64,000 nucleotides of DNA from contig JALNQF010000038.1 in assembly GCA_028456385.1 (NCBI GenBank), positions 124,001-188,000 on the forward strand, given 5' to 3'. The position numbers were made by a program, and so were the translations under genes. The notes beneath the pieces were generated by a model. It was not told where the DNA came from. It ran no database searches and was given only the letters and a program-made list of their open reading frames with translations. Origin of the DNA: Ophiosphaerella korrae. Lineage: Eukaryota; Ascomycota; Dothideomycetes; Pleosporales; Phaeosphaeriaceae. Below are positions 12,701 through 22,671 of this stretch, in pieces (position 1 is the first letter of the stretch; the number at the start of each line of letters is the position of its first letter).

Positions 12701-13377
12701 TTGCCTTCATTATCGCCAGGCCAATTCTACAGTCCCTCCCGTTTACACTGAGCGCGTTTATGCTCGATATACGTGTCTTACAGCCCGACAGCGTTTGCTC
12801 AACTATCAATTCCGTTGTTGCTGTAACTCATGCTTTTATCCGAGGCACCGAACGGCTCAAACACGATCTTGCATGTTTCGAGCAGCCTTACATTCTCGAG
12901 GCATTAACACAGATGTTCAAGACTATAAATTCCGTTCTCCCAATTCTTGATTACATTTGTAGCCGAACACTACCTGTCGGGTCTTATAGTACGCCCGCGC
13001 TTGTTGAATACATGAAAACTCTCAGTGTCTATGTTGCTGAGAAACCTCATGATATGACATCACTTATTGTTCCAACACATCAGGACGACACATATGCGGC
13101 ATCCCGAGACGGACAATACACGAAACTTTTGGCATTTTGTCAGCAGGGGTTGAAAGACACCATGAATACGAACTGGGACGGAATGGCGGAAACAGTCTTC
13201 TTTGGCCGGGGCCATGCGAGAAGAGAAGTAATGATAGAAATTGGCAGTGTGGAAGCCAAAAAAGTTGGGCTGACTGTGGCGATTGAATTATTCCATGGGA
13301 CATTGCAAAGGGTTTTTGAAGACCAGGATCAAGACCATGCACCGGATGCAGCTACAGGCTTCAATGTTTTTTGTTAA
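6748..13377 (+). CDS. MMS22: Mus7/MMS22-family DNA repair protein
   Basis: Large scaffold of the Rtt101-Mms1-Mms22 cullin ubiquitin ligase, needed to restart stalled replication forks and survive alkylation damage (known for the yeast and fission-yeast homologues). It is a single uninterrupted exon of 2209 residues. I chose ATG 6748 because MSQWRQKGYVQDSDEDEE fits the family start; in-frame ATG 6682 is upstream. The N-terminal ~900 residues are acidic and Ser/Thr/Pro-rich with family-like islands: RQRKPIQLHPYALEGEIYR near residue 240 and PASWLRFDRKAQEQR near 470. The conserved Mus7 region begins near residue 950 (GLGPFGTRYPTTFDI) and runs helix-rich to the C-terminus. No introns are seen, unlike its neighbours. 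Confidence 0.88.
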   Translation: MSQWRQKGYVQDSDEDEEVSQIESQSSKPDAALGGRVERVGNDTIYKEEQNKAPGDPGSSEIDVEKDFEDPRHPPTSLSTPVATYHSGQEQPDSPDALQISPAPRSQTKKENEYSQLLGLPGSTASPPESQESGENMALSQPFYNTLSRSTLLDPPGTAKMDIASNILGAFGIEVLSDVSDDDTLSDPPTDLESPNSGHSTPQPHRRTAVQVVIPSSTTLQMQILEEQESTRAFRQRKPIQLHPYALEGEIYRREVQSRGLKPVPRTKSPERKTSRNDIETQEKEYNPNDAPASSPPEPEIPVSTPNIRRPRRDGVEPPRPKPAATQLRVPRTAKRRKLDLPSTQGTTAFSSILEKKEAQGDIWSIPPNSPPYSSSPVLDMHEPVHQSHNLVATPLQNLPTPSTSSILQEDPPVLSNSDFDPSLRSATKLHRPTRIVLSDDSSSASESPSEAEQSESELRHVGRKIKGVLPASWLRFDRKAQEQRKIIYTQEQHRERASATLFTESLEPQRGVAQRVTKRTVGERGNIPSTARTTEIFICSDGSDEENVNSVRNHGQTVRELTEDAIILSTSRDIRYADDSENMENDRLHLFSLGGTGSKKKSQYKRTDTFGKMKRQKTSESSARKLDHGVHGRKTYAKLKETRRTRFPALSVVDLDLSPAEQSGPTPQFLRLARRQALQRPDLARQSPRTKQIRLQSAPDTEDANATLRRWRQGDLKPNVNVSQHRRSRSALRNKADNQQHIHQCTHIDEKRNKEDGTVLEATTEALSDKRATCESGILRVFKKTTTQTSRRHKRQPRLNQVLERSIQRPALPFRAVQLEGDENDFSYGHRKVAFEKSLRRAEHRTPTPRTTNQLYMNHQLARFLSEDEPASLVLPTTPNTEMDTDNDTKLEVPPPRRRLFQKKVTAQRVDINTREYRQPSEPAVQEILNYPVVSILEETFLEKHTVTLQGLGPFGTRYPTTFDINSLQSDTYFHSSTLIGSEDLRRALSVGELDDRYLDKHFGYCTIMHDTTILKCGPWNDETCSTLFNLTRRVIALSNNKSTHLNETDAAIEQDLLSHLTHFLRSFVNYVSTYLSFSDPVDRKGFAAKMHQILCLVFDHTRAVPTSDSKHSNIRAASYLLVLGFQTYQIAKNAIVDEYTRTQLGALICSIAKFIVGYVVRKGIPRISNFLEKNTRHATRQNGIQNDDVLVESVVVCMHVLEKMQTPNLGFWDLVSQELGIATTYASHIQVFESAWASLFTLVPFTEIDLYGIPVRDRKEGFQGDNWNCIGAMLRRVLELYPATFEKRGYSLNDYIRANLARCHTLIKRWHWQRPEQMLNAVFDFFGKNGLKQLRQESTSGSITFLGHAKDEQNLNLEPGECSFHIALKCLVLGLRGMKSTYTEKKIRSFVFRTIPNHGRIYPKEQPLDEESLAALRNHHDLLCALYVAAPSPCRPKLGHIQNLVSHETSHHEACRVSVRAWANLTTFQLSTDEMYTSAKPFALWHKNIIHQTLKQYWLARTEADEYLKSGVCDGTTNVTVIMVQNAMKKNQEQVIATLRDCITGMRKAILSATHHVPLDIFIMDSDVMHLLGLQHFEDHRLVGIIRDTLVLIRDYLKLQEISLARNKNQDANEESQDYGDFPDLDDIDDIETQPFGAARQHNGLEFIQAPLWHLMSNVFGAETSPDDNLLMECTDTWIAVANTHVASGTHSWSFYLEPCSRGSWHSLPFTEQTCKFSPYFHASLIESNPTAYRQHRSDFITALLLCLVDRESLLRFQYRLLHAIIRTDNEHPLMRNLPFFRISESSDWDITADTMRSRRLALISSILSNMREHLRTISSDHSCTSGTRRMYATMLKDLMKRMKSNYEQLQQSTTVMGAYVDFVQKIVQFLKQYTSDICPVLPFFTDSVAFPLPCTDPTYVVGRLCGYAPRATDLGTAKQLSVFIQTVAQQAAADGQQLYLVDQLTTALCSDDTPLVDRVVLKSVLFQGIFPAYIEEAFSSKVAFIIARPILQSLPFTLSAFMLDIRVLQPDSVCSTINSVVAVTHAFIRGTERLKHDLACFEQPYILEALTQMFKTINSVLPILDYICSRTLPVGSYSTPALVEYMKTLSVYVAEKPHDMTSLIVPTHQDDTYAASRDGQYTKLLAFCQQGLKDTMNTNWDGMAETVFFGRGHARREVMIEIGSVEAKKVGLTVAIELFHGTLQRVFEDQDQDHAPDAATGFNVFC

Positions 13378-14531
13378 CGGTTCTAAACTTTGGATCATCA
13401 AAGGCATTGTTAACTGAGGATGTCGACATTTGATCTGAGTCAATAACATATGAAACTGATGACTGATTAAATATTTCATATAGAGCTATTCTGTGGGTAA
13501 ACTAAGATTATCACAAGCATTCTCACGAGCTTTGGTATTTGTACTCCCGTAGATAAAACTTTTTCTATGGCGGTGCTCCTAGATATTCATCCAATGCCAT
13601 GAGGCGAGTTACGGATGGTATGCAAGCAAGATGCCGGAGATGGACAGCAAATTTCTAACCACTTTTAGTGTGCATTATTTTTCCATTCCTTTGGAATGAT
13701 GCGAGACTACCGTATTCAAAGAGTTGCCAACGCTAAGCTGGGCATTCATATAAGGGTTGGTGACGTAGTCCACCTAACTTCTCGGCCTTATTTAAGGCAG
13801 CATCAGCACTTCGTAAATCTTATTCAGAGATAAAGATTAATAGTCCAACACCGTAAGGACAAAGGACTCATTTGTCTTGCCCTCTTCTCTGCATTGGTGC
13901 GCATTAGCCTCAAGCCAAGCAATTCACTGTCACGCAAAATCGACTCGCTACGATCTCCCGTATTTGTCAAGATTTTTATTATACAAACTGTTGACTAACT
14001 GAACAATTGGGATTTAGAAGACTGGATTCGCACCAGCCAAAAGCTATTTAGAGTATCTATGATCTCTTTCTCGAAAGTCATATGTGCAGCAGGAGTAACT
14101 CATGGTTCCTAATGGAATGATTATAGTGTAAATAATCTACTGTATACGATAAAAACTGATGGAGGAGAATGAAGTTACCGCCTTTTCACTTTACCGAGAG
14201 ACAATGCCTCAAAATCATCCACTTACCTTATTTATCGCTAGTTGACGCATACCTAACGCAAACAAGTATGATTTCCGCGGTTGATGATTCCGCTGACTTT
14301 TACCGGGCTCGCGGCTCGTGGAGAAGGGATTAAGAGATTCCACCATTTGTAAGTCCTCTGGCTTCGGTAAGCCCCACTGAAATATTGCATTCAATCATAG
14401 TTTTACATTAGTTTCCTTGTCGTAATATATGGAGCTAGAGAAGCGGTCCATACGACAGATCACTACAAAATGTCCGACCCAGCGGCTATTGCACTCATTG
14501 GCGTCATTAATCTCTTCAAACTTCGCTAAAT
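13378..14531. other. intergenic region between MUS7 and GH35 genes
   Basis: About 1.15 kb, A/T-rich, with no coding frame of credible composition and no RNA-gene boxes that I can recognise. It must hold the MUS7 3' end and the promoter of the co-directional beta-galactosidase. Confidence 0.6.
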
Positions 14532-17500
14532 ATGAGAACGTTCCAGGGCATCTCGTGGCTTTCGACACTATCAGCTTTGGTATCCTTCTCCAATAGCGTT
14601 GGCGTCGACGCGCAAAACAGCTCGCTAGGGCAATGGCCGGTGCATGACAATGGGCTCAGTAAAGTCGTTCAATGGGATCACCATAGCTTCAAAGTTAATG
14701 GAAAACGCCTATTTATTTTCAGCGGCGAGATCCACTACTGGCGGGTAATGCTGGGCTACCAGGTACTCCTGCTATCGACTTGTATCTAACATTTCAATAG
14801 ATACCAGTCCCAGAAGTCTGGGAAGACATACTTGAGAAAATTAAAGCCGCTGGTTTCACTGCCTTTGCCTTTTATGGAAACTGGGGTTACCACAGCGCGA
14901 ACAATCATACTACTGACTTTGAGACTGGTGCCCACGATTTTTCCAAACTTTTTGAGATCGCGGATCGAGTTGGATTGTATGTCATCACACGTCCCGGGCC
15001 ATACGTGAACGCCGAAGCGAATGCTGGAGGATTCCCGCTTTGGCTTACTACAGGGGAGTATGGTTCTTTACGAAATAATGACAGTCGGTATCTTAATGCT
15101 TTGGATCCATTCTTCTCAAAATTCTCGGCCATTACAAGTGAGTTCCAAGTAACAAAAGGTGGGAAGGCCCTTGTATATCAAATCGAGAATGAGTATGGTG
15201 AACAATGGAAGGATCGGACCAAGAAAATACCTAATGAACCTGCTGCACAGTATATGGCTGCTCTTGAGGACTCTGCGCGAGCCCATGGTATCGAAATCCC
15301 GCTCATTCACAACGATCCGAACATGAACACCAAATCATGGTCAAAAGACTACGCTCCTGGCGCTGTCGGTAATGTCGATATCGCCGGTGTCGATAGCTAT
15401 CCATCCTGCTGGTCATGCAACCTCGATGAATGCACAGGAACGAATGGGCAATATGTGTAAGTTCACGCTCGCTTAGTAAATTAAAAAAAGTGGGAAAATC
15501 ACACTCCCTATGTTGATGCCAGATGTACACAAGAGATCATATACTACCAAAAAATTTAGCTAGGAATCTTAGGGTACTTTAGCTACCTTTATAGATCCTT
15601 GAAGAATGGTTCTAGACAGCTTAAATACTTTCTGGCTGGTATTTCTTGAGAGTCAATCTCCCCTTTTCCAGTTGACTGAGAGACGCTGCGTGCAACTAGC
15701 ATCTTGGCACATGCTAATCATAAGCAGGGCGTATCAAACGATTAATTACTACGACCATTTTGTTGAAACATCGCCTACCCAGCCGAGCTTCTTTCCTGAG
15801 TTCCAAGGAGGGTCTTATAACCCTTGGGGTGGCCCAGAAGGCGGATGCCCTGGCGACATTGGCGCAGATTTTGCGAATATGTAGGCCCTTGCTATGAATC
15901 CTCATCGGTTGGACTAATATCTTCAAGTTTCTACCGCAATCTTATTGCACAGCGAGTCACAGCTATCAGTCTTTATATGATGTACGGTGGAACTAACTGG
16001 GGCGCTTTCGCCGCCCCTGTGGTCGCTACATCATACGATTATAGTAGCCCAATTACAGAAAGCCGCAAGATTGGCAGCAAGTTTTATGAGACGAAGAATT
16101 TGGCCTTGTTTACACGTGTGGCTGAAGACTTGACTGCGACCGATCGACTTGGCAACAACACTGGGTATACAACGAATTCCGCTGTAGAAGCCAGCGAGCT
16201 ACGCAATCCCAAAACAAACGCAGCTTTTTATGTGACGATACACGAATATTCGCCATCCACAACTATAGAGTCGTTCAAACTACATGCCAACACTTCGATT
16301 GGTAGTCTGACGATTCCTCAGCACGCTGGCTCAATCGTGCTAAACGGCCATCAATCCAAGATTTTCGTAACAGATTTCGCTATCGGAGATCAATCTCTGA
16401 CTTACTCAACGGCGGAGGTTTTGACATATGCGCTCATTGATGGGATGCCCGTGGTGATTCTAACTGCAGGCGTGGGCGAGTCGATTGAATATCATGTCAA
16501 GGGTGCCAAGTATGGTTCCGCCATTAGCGCTGGCTCAAATGCAACTTTCCATTCCGATCCCCACGGAGTGGCCATTAATATCCCACGTGTACTTGGTATG
16601 ACTGTATATCACTTTGATAATGGTGTCAAGATTATTGTGGCGGACAAGCCTACAGCATATCTTTTCTGGGCTCCCAACCTTTCGAACGATCCTTTTGCGC
16701 CAGTCAACCAGTCAGGTAAGCATTTTGTGGCAAACATATTGACATTTTCTGACATCCGACAGTCCTTGTTCAAGGTCCTTACCTAGTACGCAGTGTAAAT
16801 ATTGAAGATGATATACTGGCGCTTAAAGGCGACATCTTAAATACAACTGTTGTCGAGGTTTTCACTCGCAAAAGTGTGAAGTCACTCTCTTGGAACGGCA
16901 AAAGGCTACACACCACCCACACCGCCTATGGTAGTCTGAAGGCTACTGTTGCAACTTTTAATGGCACTATCAAACTTCCGCCTCTAAGCAACTGGAAACT
17001 CCATGACTCTCTGCCAGAGAGGCTTCCTTCCTACAACGATAGTGGGGCAGCATGGGTTGTGGCCGATCGATTGACGACACCAAATCCTACAAAACCTGAC
17101 ACTCTTCCTATCCTCTACGTTGACGAGTATGGCTTTCACAATAGCTTCCATCTTTTCCGTGGATACTTTGAAGGCCCTGCTAAAAGCATAAAACTGGCTG
17201 TACAGGGTGGTCTTGCCTTTGGGTGGAGTGCATGGCTAAATGGCGATTTTGTAGGCTCGTACCTCGGGAACTCATCCGTTGGGACAGGCAATAGGACATT
17301 GTCTTTTGCCAATGCAACTGTTTACACGAATAGGACGAATACTTTGTTGATTGTACAGGACAACACTGGCCACGATCTACGAGCTGATGCCGTCAAGCCT
17401 CGCGGTATACTTGGCGCAGCTCTTGAAGGGGCTAATTTTACGAAGTGGAAGATTGCAGGCGAAGCTGGGGGTGAAAAAACCCAATTAGACCCCGTTCGTG

Positions 17501-17976
17501 GTCCATTGAGTGAAGGCGGTCTCACAGCGGAACGACTCGGATGGCACCTCCCAGGCTTTGACGACTCTGCATGGAACTGGAGCTCGCCATCCACTGGGTT
17601 TGTCCAAGCTGGCATTCAATTCTATCGCACAATCATTCCACTCGACATCCCCAAAGAGCTTGATGCATCTTTTGTATTCATACTCAATGCGGCCGCTTCA
17701 GAGCACGTGAGAGTACAGCTTTTTGTCAACGGCTACCAGTATGCACGTTTCAATCCATACGTTGGCAAAGAGAAGAAATTTCCGGTACCACCTGGAATCC
17801 TCAATTATGCTGGCGACAATGTGATAGGACTTAGTGTTTGGGCCCAGTCAGAACAGGGGGCCAAGGTAGATGTCCGATTGGTTCAGGAGTATGCGGTAGA
17901 GAGCAGCTGGAGCTCAAGGTTTGACTCTGACTATTTAAGACCAGGATGGAGTAGGAAGAGGCTAGCATACGAATAG
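14532..17976 (+). CDS. lacA: secreted beta-galactosidase, glycoside hydrolase family 35
   Basis: Extracellular enzyme releasing terminal beta-galactose from plant polysaccharides and lactose. Five exons (14532-14744, 14801-15456, 15728-15880, 15928-16715, 16763-17976) join in frame to 1007 residues, close to the roughly 1006 of fungal LacA enzymes. A signal peptide is evident ([20 protein letters not shown]..). The GH35 signature FSGEIHYWR spans to the first intron, and [19 protein letters not shown] follows. The acid/base glutamate lies in IENEYG (about residue 200) and the nucleophile region is FFPEFQGG (about 300); PFAPVNQS and later jelly-roll domains follow. Intron 2 is unusually long (271 nt, against 46-56 nt for the others). 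It heads a run of secreted-protein genes. Confidence 0.94.
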
Positions 17977-18266
17977 CTACCTACAAATTAATGAAGGGGA
18001 TCTGAGTTGTCATCAAAATTGCGATCGTAGCGAAGTATATTTCGTGTATCCTACTTTTCCTCAAGATTGATCCCACAAACATAGATGCGATACCACAAAA
18101 TTCCGCTAAAATACATGTCCATTACATGGTAACTCGGCTCACTATGATGGTCAAGTGAGAATACATTTCAATTACACATGATATACGTGCAGAGAGTCAC
18201 GCAGTAATATCATTGATTACATAATTTGATTGCTAAAACGTCCATAGAAGTTTATATATAATGAGA

Positions 18267-19612
18267 TTAAGCATCCTTCAGCATGCTTACAACACCTTCC
18301 CAAGTCTCCCTAACAGTAGGCTGAATCTGATTTGCGGGCAGTGAGAATCCATATGTGCCCGTATCCCGAAGCTCATATGTGTAAGAGAAAGTGGCATTAC
18401 CAGTAGCATCGATATAATCAACGGAACTCCCAGTAGTCGCGTACAAAGTCGAACAACTAGGTCCGATAGTGTATCTTGTGCCAGAAACCGCTGCAATTGC
18501 AGACTGCGCACGACTTGCGGCGGATCGAAGCTGTGCGTTATTCGATGGGGTAGCACTGCAGTCATAACCGTATCCCCACAGGATATATTGGCCATATGAA
18601 TGGACATCCAAATAAAGGCTAATGCCGCGCGTATCACGGAGCTGGTTGACTTGTGATGATAGAGCGCGGTTCTCGGGAGCATCACCAGCAGCTTGACCCT
18701 TGTAGGTCTCAGAGCAAGGGCTCGTTGATGCACCACCAGTAACTTCCCATTTGTAAGGCCAGTTACGGTTAATGTCGCGACCAACGCATGAGTTTCCAGA
18801 TACTGTCTGGCGATTCTTGCGCCAGAGACGGTCGGTGGTTTGGCTGTAGACGAAGCCGTCAGGGTTGACGATTGGTGTGATGTAGAAGTCAAACTTGTCG
18901 ACAAGAGACTTAACAGTAGCGTCCGAGGCATATTTTGTAAGCAGTTGCCAGGCAAAGTATTCAGTCGTCATGCCTGGTAATAAGTGTAAGCGACAATCGA
19001 GATGAACCACCCATTCTGCTTACTAGTAATCCATTCCCTGGCGTGAACATTTCCATGAATGATAACAGCAGGCCGTGATCCACGACCCCCAACGCCCCAG
19101 ATTTGGATACCAGTTAACGTACGGCCTTGCACCGAGTCGCCTAAGGTGAAGATAGCTGAATTGCTGGTATATCCCGCTTGTAGGTCTTTGAGAAACTGGA
19201 GATGGTCCGCATATGGGTGGTATGCGGTAAACCATGACTCAGAAGGGACTTTGGCTGGTCAGCCGAGATCATATAATTAGTTCAGAGGAATTGACACACC
19301 AGCGTAAGTCTGTGCCTCTCCTTCTTCGGCAAACGCAGCGCCGACATCCTCGTTGATGACCTTGCTATTCGTAACCAGGGCTTTCAAAGCCTCAACATCT
19401 TTAGGCGCAACGACAACATCCAGCTCTGACTTTCCGGGGTTGAGAACATGGGCAACGAGGTCCTCGATCTGAGCCTTGACGCTCTCTGAGCCTTCGGGGA
19501 GAGTGACACGAAGTGCCTTAAAGCCATTATAGTCAACTTTAGGCCCAGCTCTTGGAACAGCCGTACCTAGAGCTGTGGACACAAGTAGTGCTGAAGTAAA
19601 GATGAACTTCAT
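18267..19612 (-). CDS. secreted zinc carboxypeptidase, peptidase family M14A
   Basis: Extracellular metallocarboxypeptidase made as a proenzyme, trimming C-terminal residues from peptides. Exons are 19612-19300, 19254-19024 and 18973-18267, giving 416 residues. A signal peptide (MKFIFTSALLVSTALG) is followed by an activation propeptide and the catalytic domain from about residue 105. Zinc ligands are visible as HAREW (His174, Glu177) and DVHSYGQ (His306). INRNWPYKW supplies the substrate-binding Asn/Arg and YELRDTG the catalytic glutamate (Glu382), so all key residues are present. A TATA-like box lies 55-64 bases upstream of the ATG. It converges on the GH35 gene. Likely regulated by nitrogen or carbon supply like other secreted peptidases, though no specific site was identified. 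Confidence 0.93.
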
Positions 19613-19666
19613 CGCGGAGGTGGGAGGCAATAACTGTGCTGGCGCATGGAGCCACGGACCAATCAA

Positions 19667-19676
19667 CCCTTTTATA
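19667..19676 (-). promoter_or_regulatory. TATA box of the carboxypeptidase gene
   Basis: Reading the minus strand, TATAAAAGGG lies 55-64 bases before the ATG at 19612, a normal spacing for a strong, regulated fungal promoter. Confidence 0.5.
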
Positions 19677-20670
19677 TTCTACAGTAGATATAATAGTCAG
19701 ATATACATATTCCTTCACCTTCCCATACTGTCTCATCTCCGTAACCTTCACAAAGTCTACGCACGACTGTGTCGCATCAAATAGGCAGGTCGCCACCCCG
19801 GGCATATAAAGAGCTTCCTGTAAGCGCGGGTGATGTACATCGAAGGAAGTTCGAAGAAGATCTTGGGTCGTGGATGGCCATGTAATATAAGTAATGACTT
19901 GGCACATTGGAGGCAGAAAATGCGAAAGGGAGTTTGATTGGCTATGAGCCAAGACACTAGGTTGCATTAGGCAGGCAAGATGAAGGTACCAAGTGGTGTT
20001 GCTTGGCCATGCGATAGGGCCGTATCGAGACCTGGAATCTCCACCAAATGTGATCTCGTGGTATATAGGATGTATGGCGTGCTGATAGCGCTCTTCTGTT
20101 GTCGAGACCTATGATTCAAGAAGGAAGGCGAGCCCATTGGCGAGACGAGATTATCCAGAGAAGTAAGATAAATGTTTATATGCCACCAGCACTGATTAGG
20201 TAACTGAAGATTGTATGTTGATATTATGTTTGCCTATGAGATTTGACGTTGAAATGTTTTCTTACCTGCTGTGAAGGGACGTGGGCATGGTTAAAATATT
20301 TACCCACGATCCCCTCATGATTTATAGCTTGCCAAACCTTCTGCGCATAAAGCCAAGAAAACTCTCCCGTGGGTCGGCGCATCCGTCGTGCTTGCTACCT
20401 TTGGGCTGTGGGGTGGGGATTCCAGACACAAACCTAGAAGGAACGCTTAGGCTTGGACTCCATATTGATCGAATAGAGGAAAAACAACATCATAGACTAC
20501 CTCAAATAAAATTTGGGGGGTAAACAGCAACTGGGAGGTATTGAGGGCCCTGAGTTGAATTGCGGTATTCTTCTATGCCTCAAACTATGCACATTGCAAG
20601 GATTTTGCTCGATAGCATGTTACATTGTCCCCCACTCTTTTAAAGGACTAACGAAACTTAAAAAAGAAAA
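19677..20670. other. intergenic region upstream of the carboxypeptidase
   Basis: About 1 kb with only short, low-quality open frames. I see no gene, RNA or repeat in it. Confidence 0.55.
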
Positions 20671-21303
20671 TTACACCATAGTGGGTGTGATCAATACCGG
20701 CTTCTTGTCTGCCTTGAGCCCCCATGAGCAAACTCCGCTTGATCCGCACGAGCCCTGCATGTTATCGCCAACCTCAAAATGACCCTCAGCCTGATAATTC
20801 GCTGTATATCGTCCACCCTGATACAGCACATCCGCAACATGCTTGAATCGCAAGTTGAAGTTTGTGGATGAGTACTGTCCGTTCGGGCCATTGAGGACCT
20901 GCATAGTCCAATATCCCTTCTCCGTTGGATCACAAGGCCAGGAGCGGCCAAGCGGACTTTCACCACGAAGGTATTTGGCCTGACAATTCTACATTCGGTA
21001 ATTAGCATACTGAGTATATAGTTATTAAGTGTCAATACAACATACAAGACCTTGGCTTCCAGCAGGTACGATGACGGGGCTACCATCCGATTGCGCAGGG
21101 CCCAAGTTGATCTCGTTGGGGTCCGTGACAACAGCTGTAATTGTAGACCATGGATAACTTTCAGGGCGGCCAGAAGGTGAAAAGATTCCGACGGTGGTGA
21201 CCCGAAAGTCCTGCAGTGAGTTTTGGCGTGCCTCGATGGGTGTTGCTGCTCCAGAATAGGTGAATGCCAGGGCGGCTGCGAGGACAGAAGTTGTGAAGTA
21301 CAT
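20671..21303 (-). CDS. small secreted four-cysteine protein, unknown function
   Basis: Exons 21303-21046 and 20988-20671 are joined across a 57-nt GTATGT..TAG intron, giving 191 residues. A clear signal peptide (MYFTTSVLAAALAFTYSG) is followed by ATPIEARQ, which could be a dipeptide or basic processing site. The mature part has four cysteines (NCQAKY, RSWPCDP, QGSCGSSGVC), enough for two disulfides, and several Gly/Tyr/Asn-rich stretches. No catalytic motif is recognised. Size, signal peptide and cysteine pattern fit secreted cell-wall or effector-like proteins of ascomycetes; any role in host contact is inference. TATATA lies about 140 bases upstream (around 21441). Confidence 0.8.
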
Positions 21304-22671
21304 GCTGGGTTGCTGATGGCCAGACTGAAACAACTACACCCACAATGGCTATGAAGGGGAGGTGTTTGTTGTGATCGAAAACTTGAAGATTCCTTCTGCA
21401 ACCTTTATACGCTTTCTCAATAGGAGCCCAAATCCCGCACTATATAAGTCCCATCCTGGTAATATCACGACCTTTCCCTTGATGGCATCGCCAATGATAT
21501 TTACCTTGTCGAAATGCTTTGGTTCAACTCGTTCTTTCGACCCGCATGTAGAGACCCATTAGGTTAATTTTAGAAGGATCAGCGGATCCACCCCATTCCT
21601 TTTGCTTGAACTTTCGCGTATCCTCGCTTGATGGAGCGTTTATGGTAATGATCATGCACCGCGTTATTGTTCAAGTCTGATCCACTACATTGAGGCTAAC
21701 AGAGTCGTAGTGCGTATATGGACTTATGATTGTGTTGCACGTATAGTGAAGCGGTGACTTGTGCTGACGAGAAAGACTGTGCTAGCGTAGTGGAACACTG
21801 CAGAAACAGACCTAAGTCTAGTCAACACGAGTTTCTAATATCTTGTGGGGTGATTTCTGCCAGTTGGAATCCCGTGGCTTCAAAATTAGGCGTCCAATAT
21901 TATTCCGTGCATCAGCAAACGCACCTGCATCTGCAGTCTTTTGTAAGCTGAGTGGTTCGTTGATTCAAAACACCAAATAGCCGAGATTCTAGACGAGGTA
22001 ATTGGAGGTAATAAGCTCCGAATTTGTTCGTATTTACAAGCATAATCAATATACGCCTTGCGCAGTGGCCTGCGGAGGGGACAAGTACGGCGCGCACGGC
22101 AGTCTCCCGTGTTCCCTAGATGCCGTGTGCCACGAGCCTCACTTGCCCGTATCCAGCCATTGATAATTTTTAGGGTTCATCTACGGATTCCCCAATGGTC
22201 CGATAACCTTGTTGTGGAGTAGTATGTTCAAAGTGTAGAGCGAAGGATTTCTTTAGGGTGGTAACGGGTGATTCTATTCGACTCGATGACGATACCTGTC
22301 TGATGTCATTTTACCCACGCGTCATCGGAGGCATCTAAAAGGCTCATGATAGAGTATTGCACGCTTTTATAGCGCTGACTAGAGCTTGTGTGAGGTCTCC
22401 TTGCTCATAGCTTCTGCCATGTCACCATCCAGGAAATGGCTGTATTCACTTTGGCCTTGTGAGGCCTCCACAAACGCCCCTAAGCCATAATCGTCTTTTC
22501 CCCACTTCAAGTGACCGTATGTCACTGAAAAATCTCCCACCAGACCGTGTCTTGATCTTAATCAGTGTGGGTATAATGTACAAATCAGGTCTTTCAATCC
22601 CGCATAACTCCAATATCGTTGACGAAAACGCCGTTCCAAACGTAAATGCCCATACCGCGAAATCCATCTCT
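21304..22671. other. intergenic region
   Basis: About 1.37 kb between two minus-strand genes for secreted proteins. Open frames are short and show no protein-like composition; nothing else is recognised. Confidence 0.55.
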
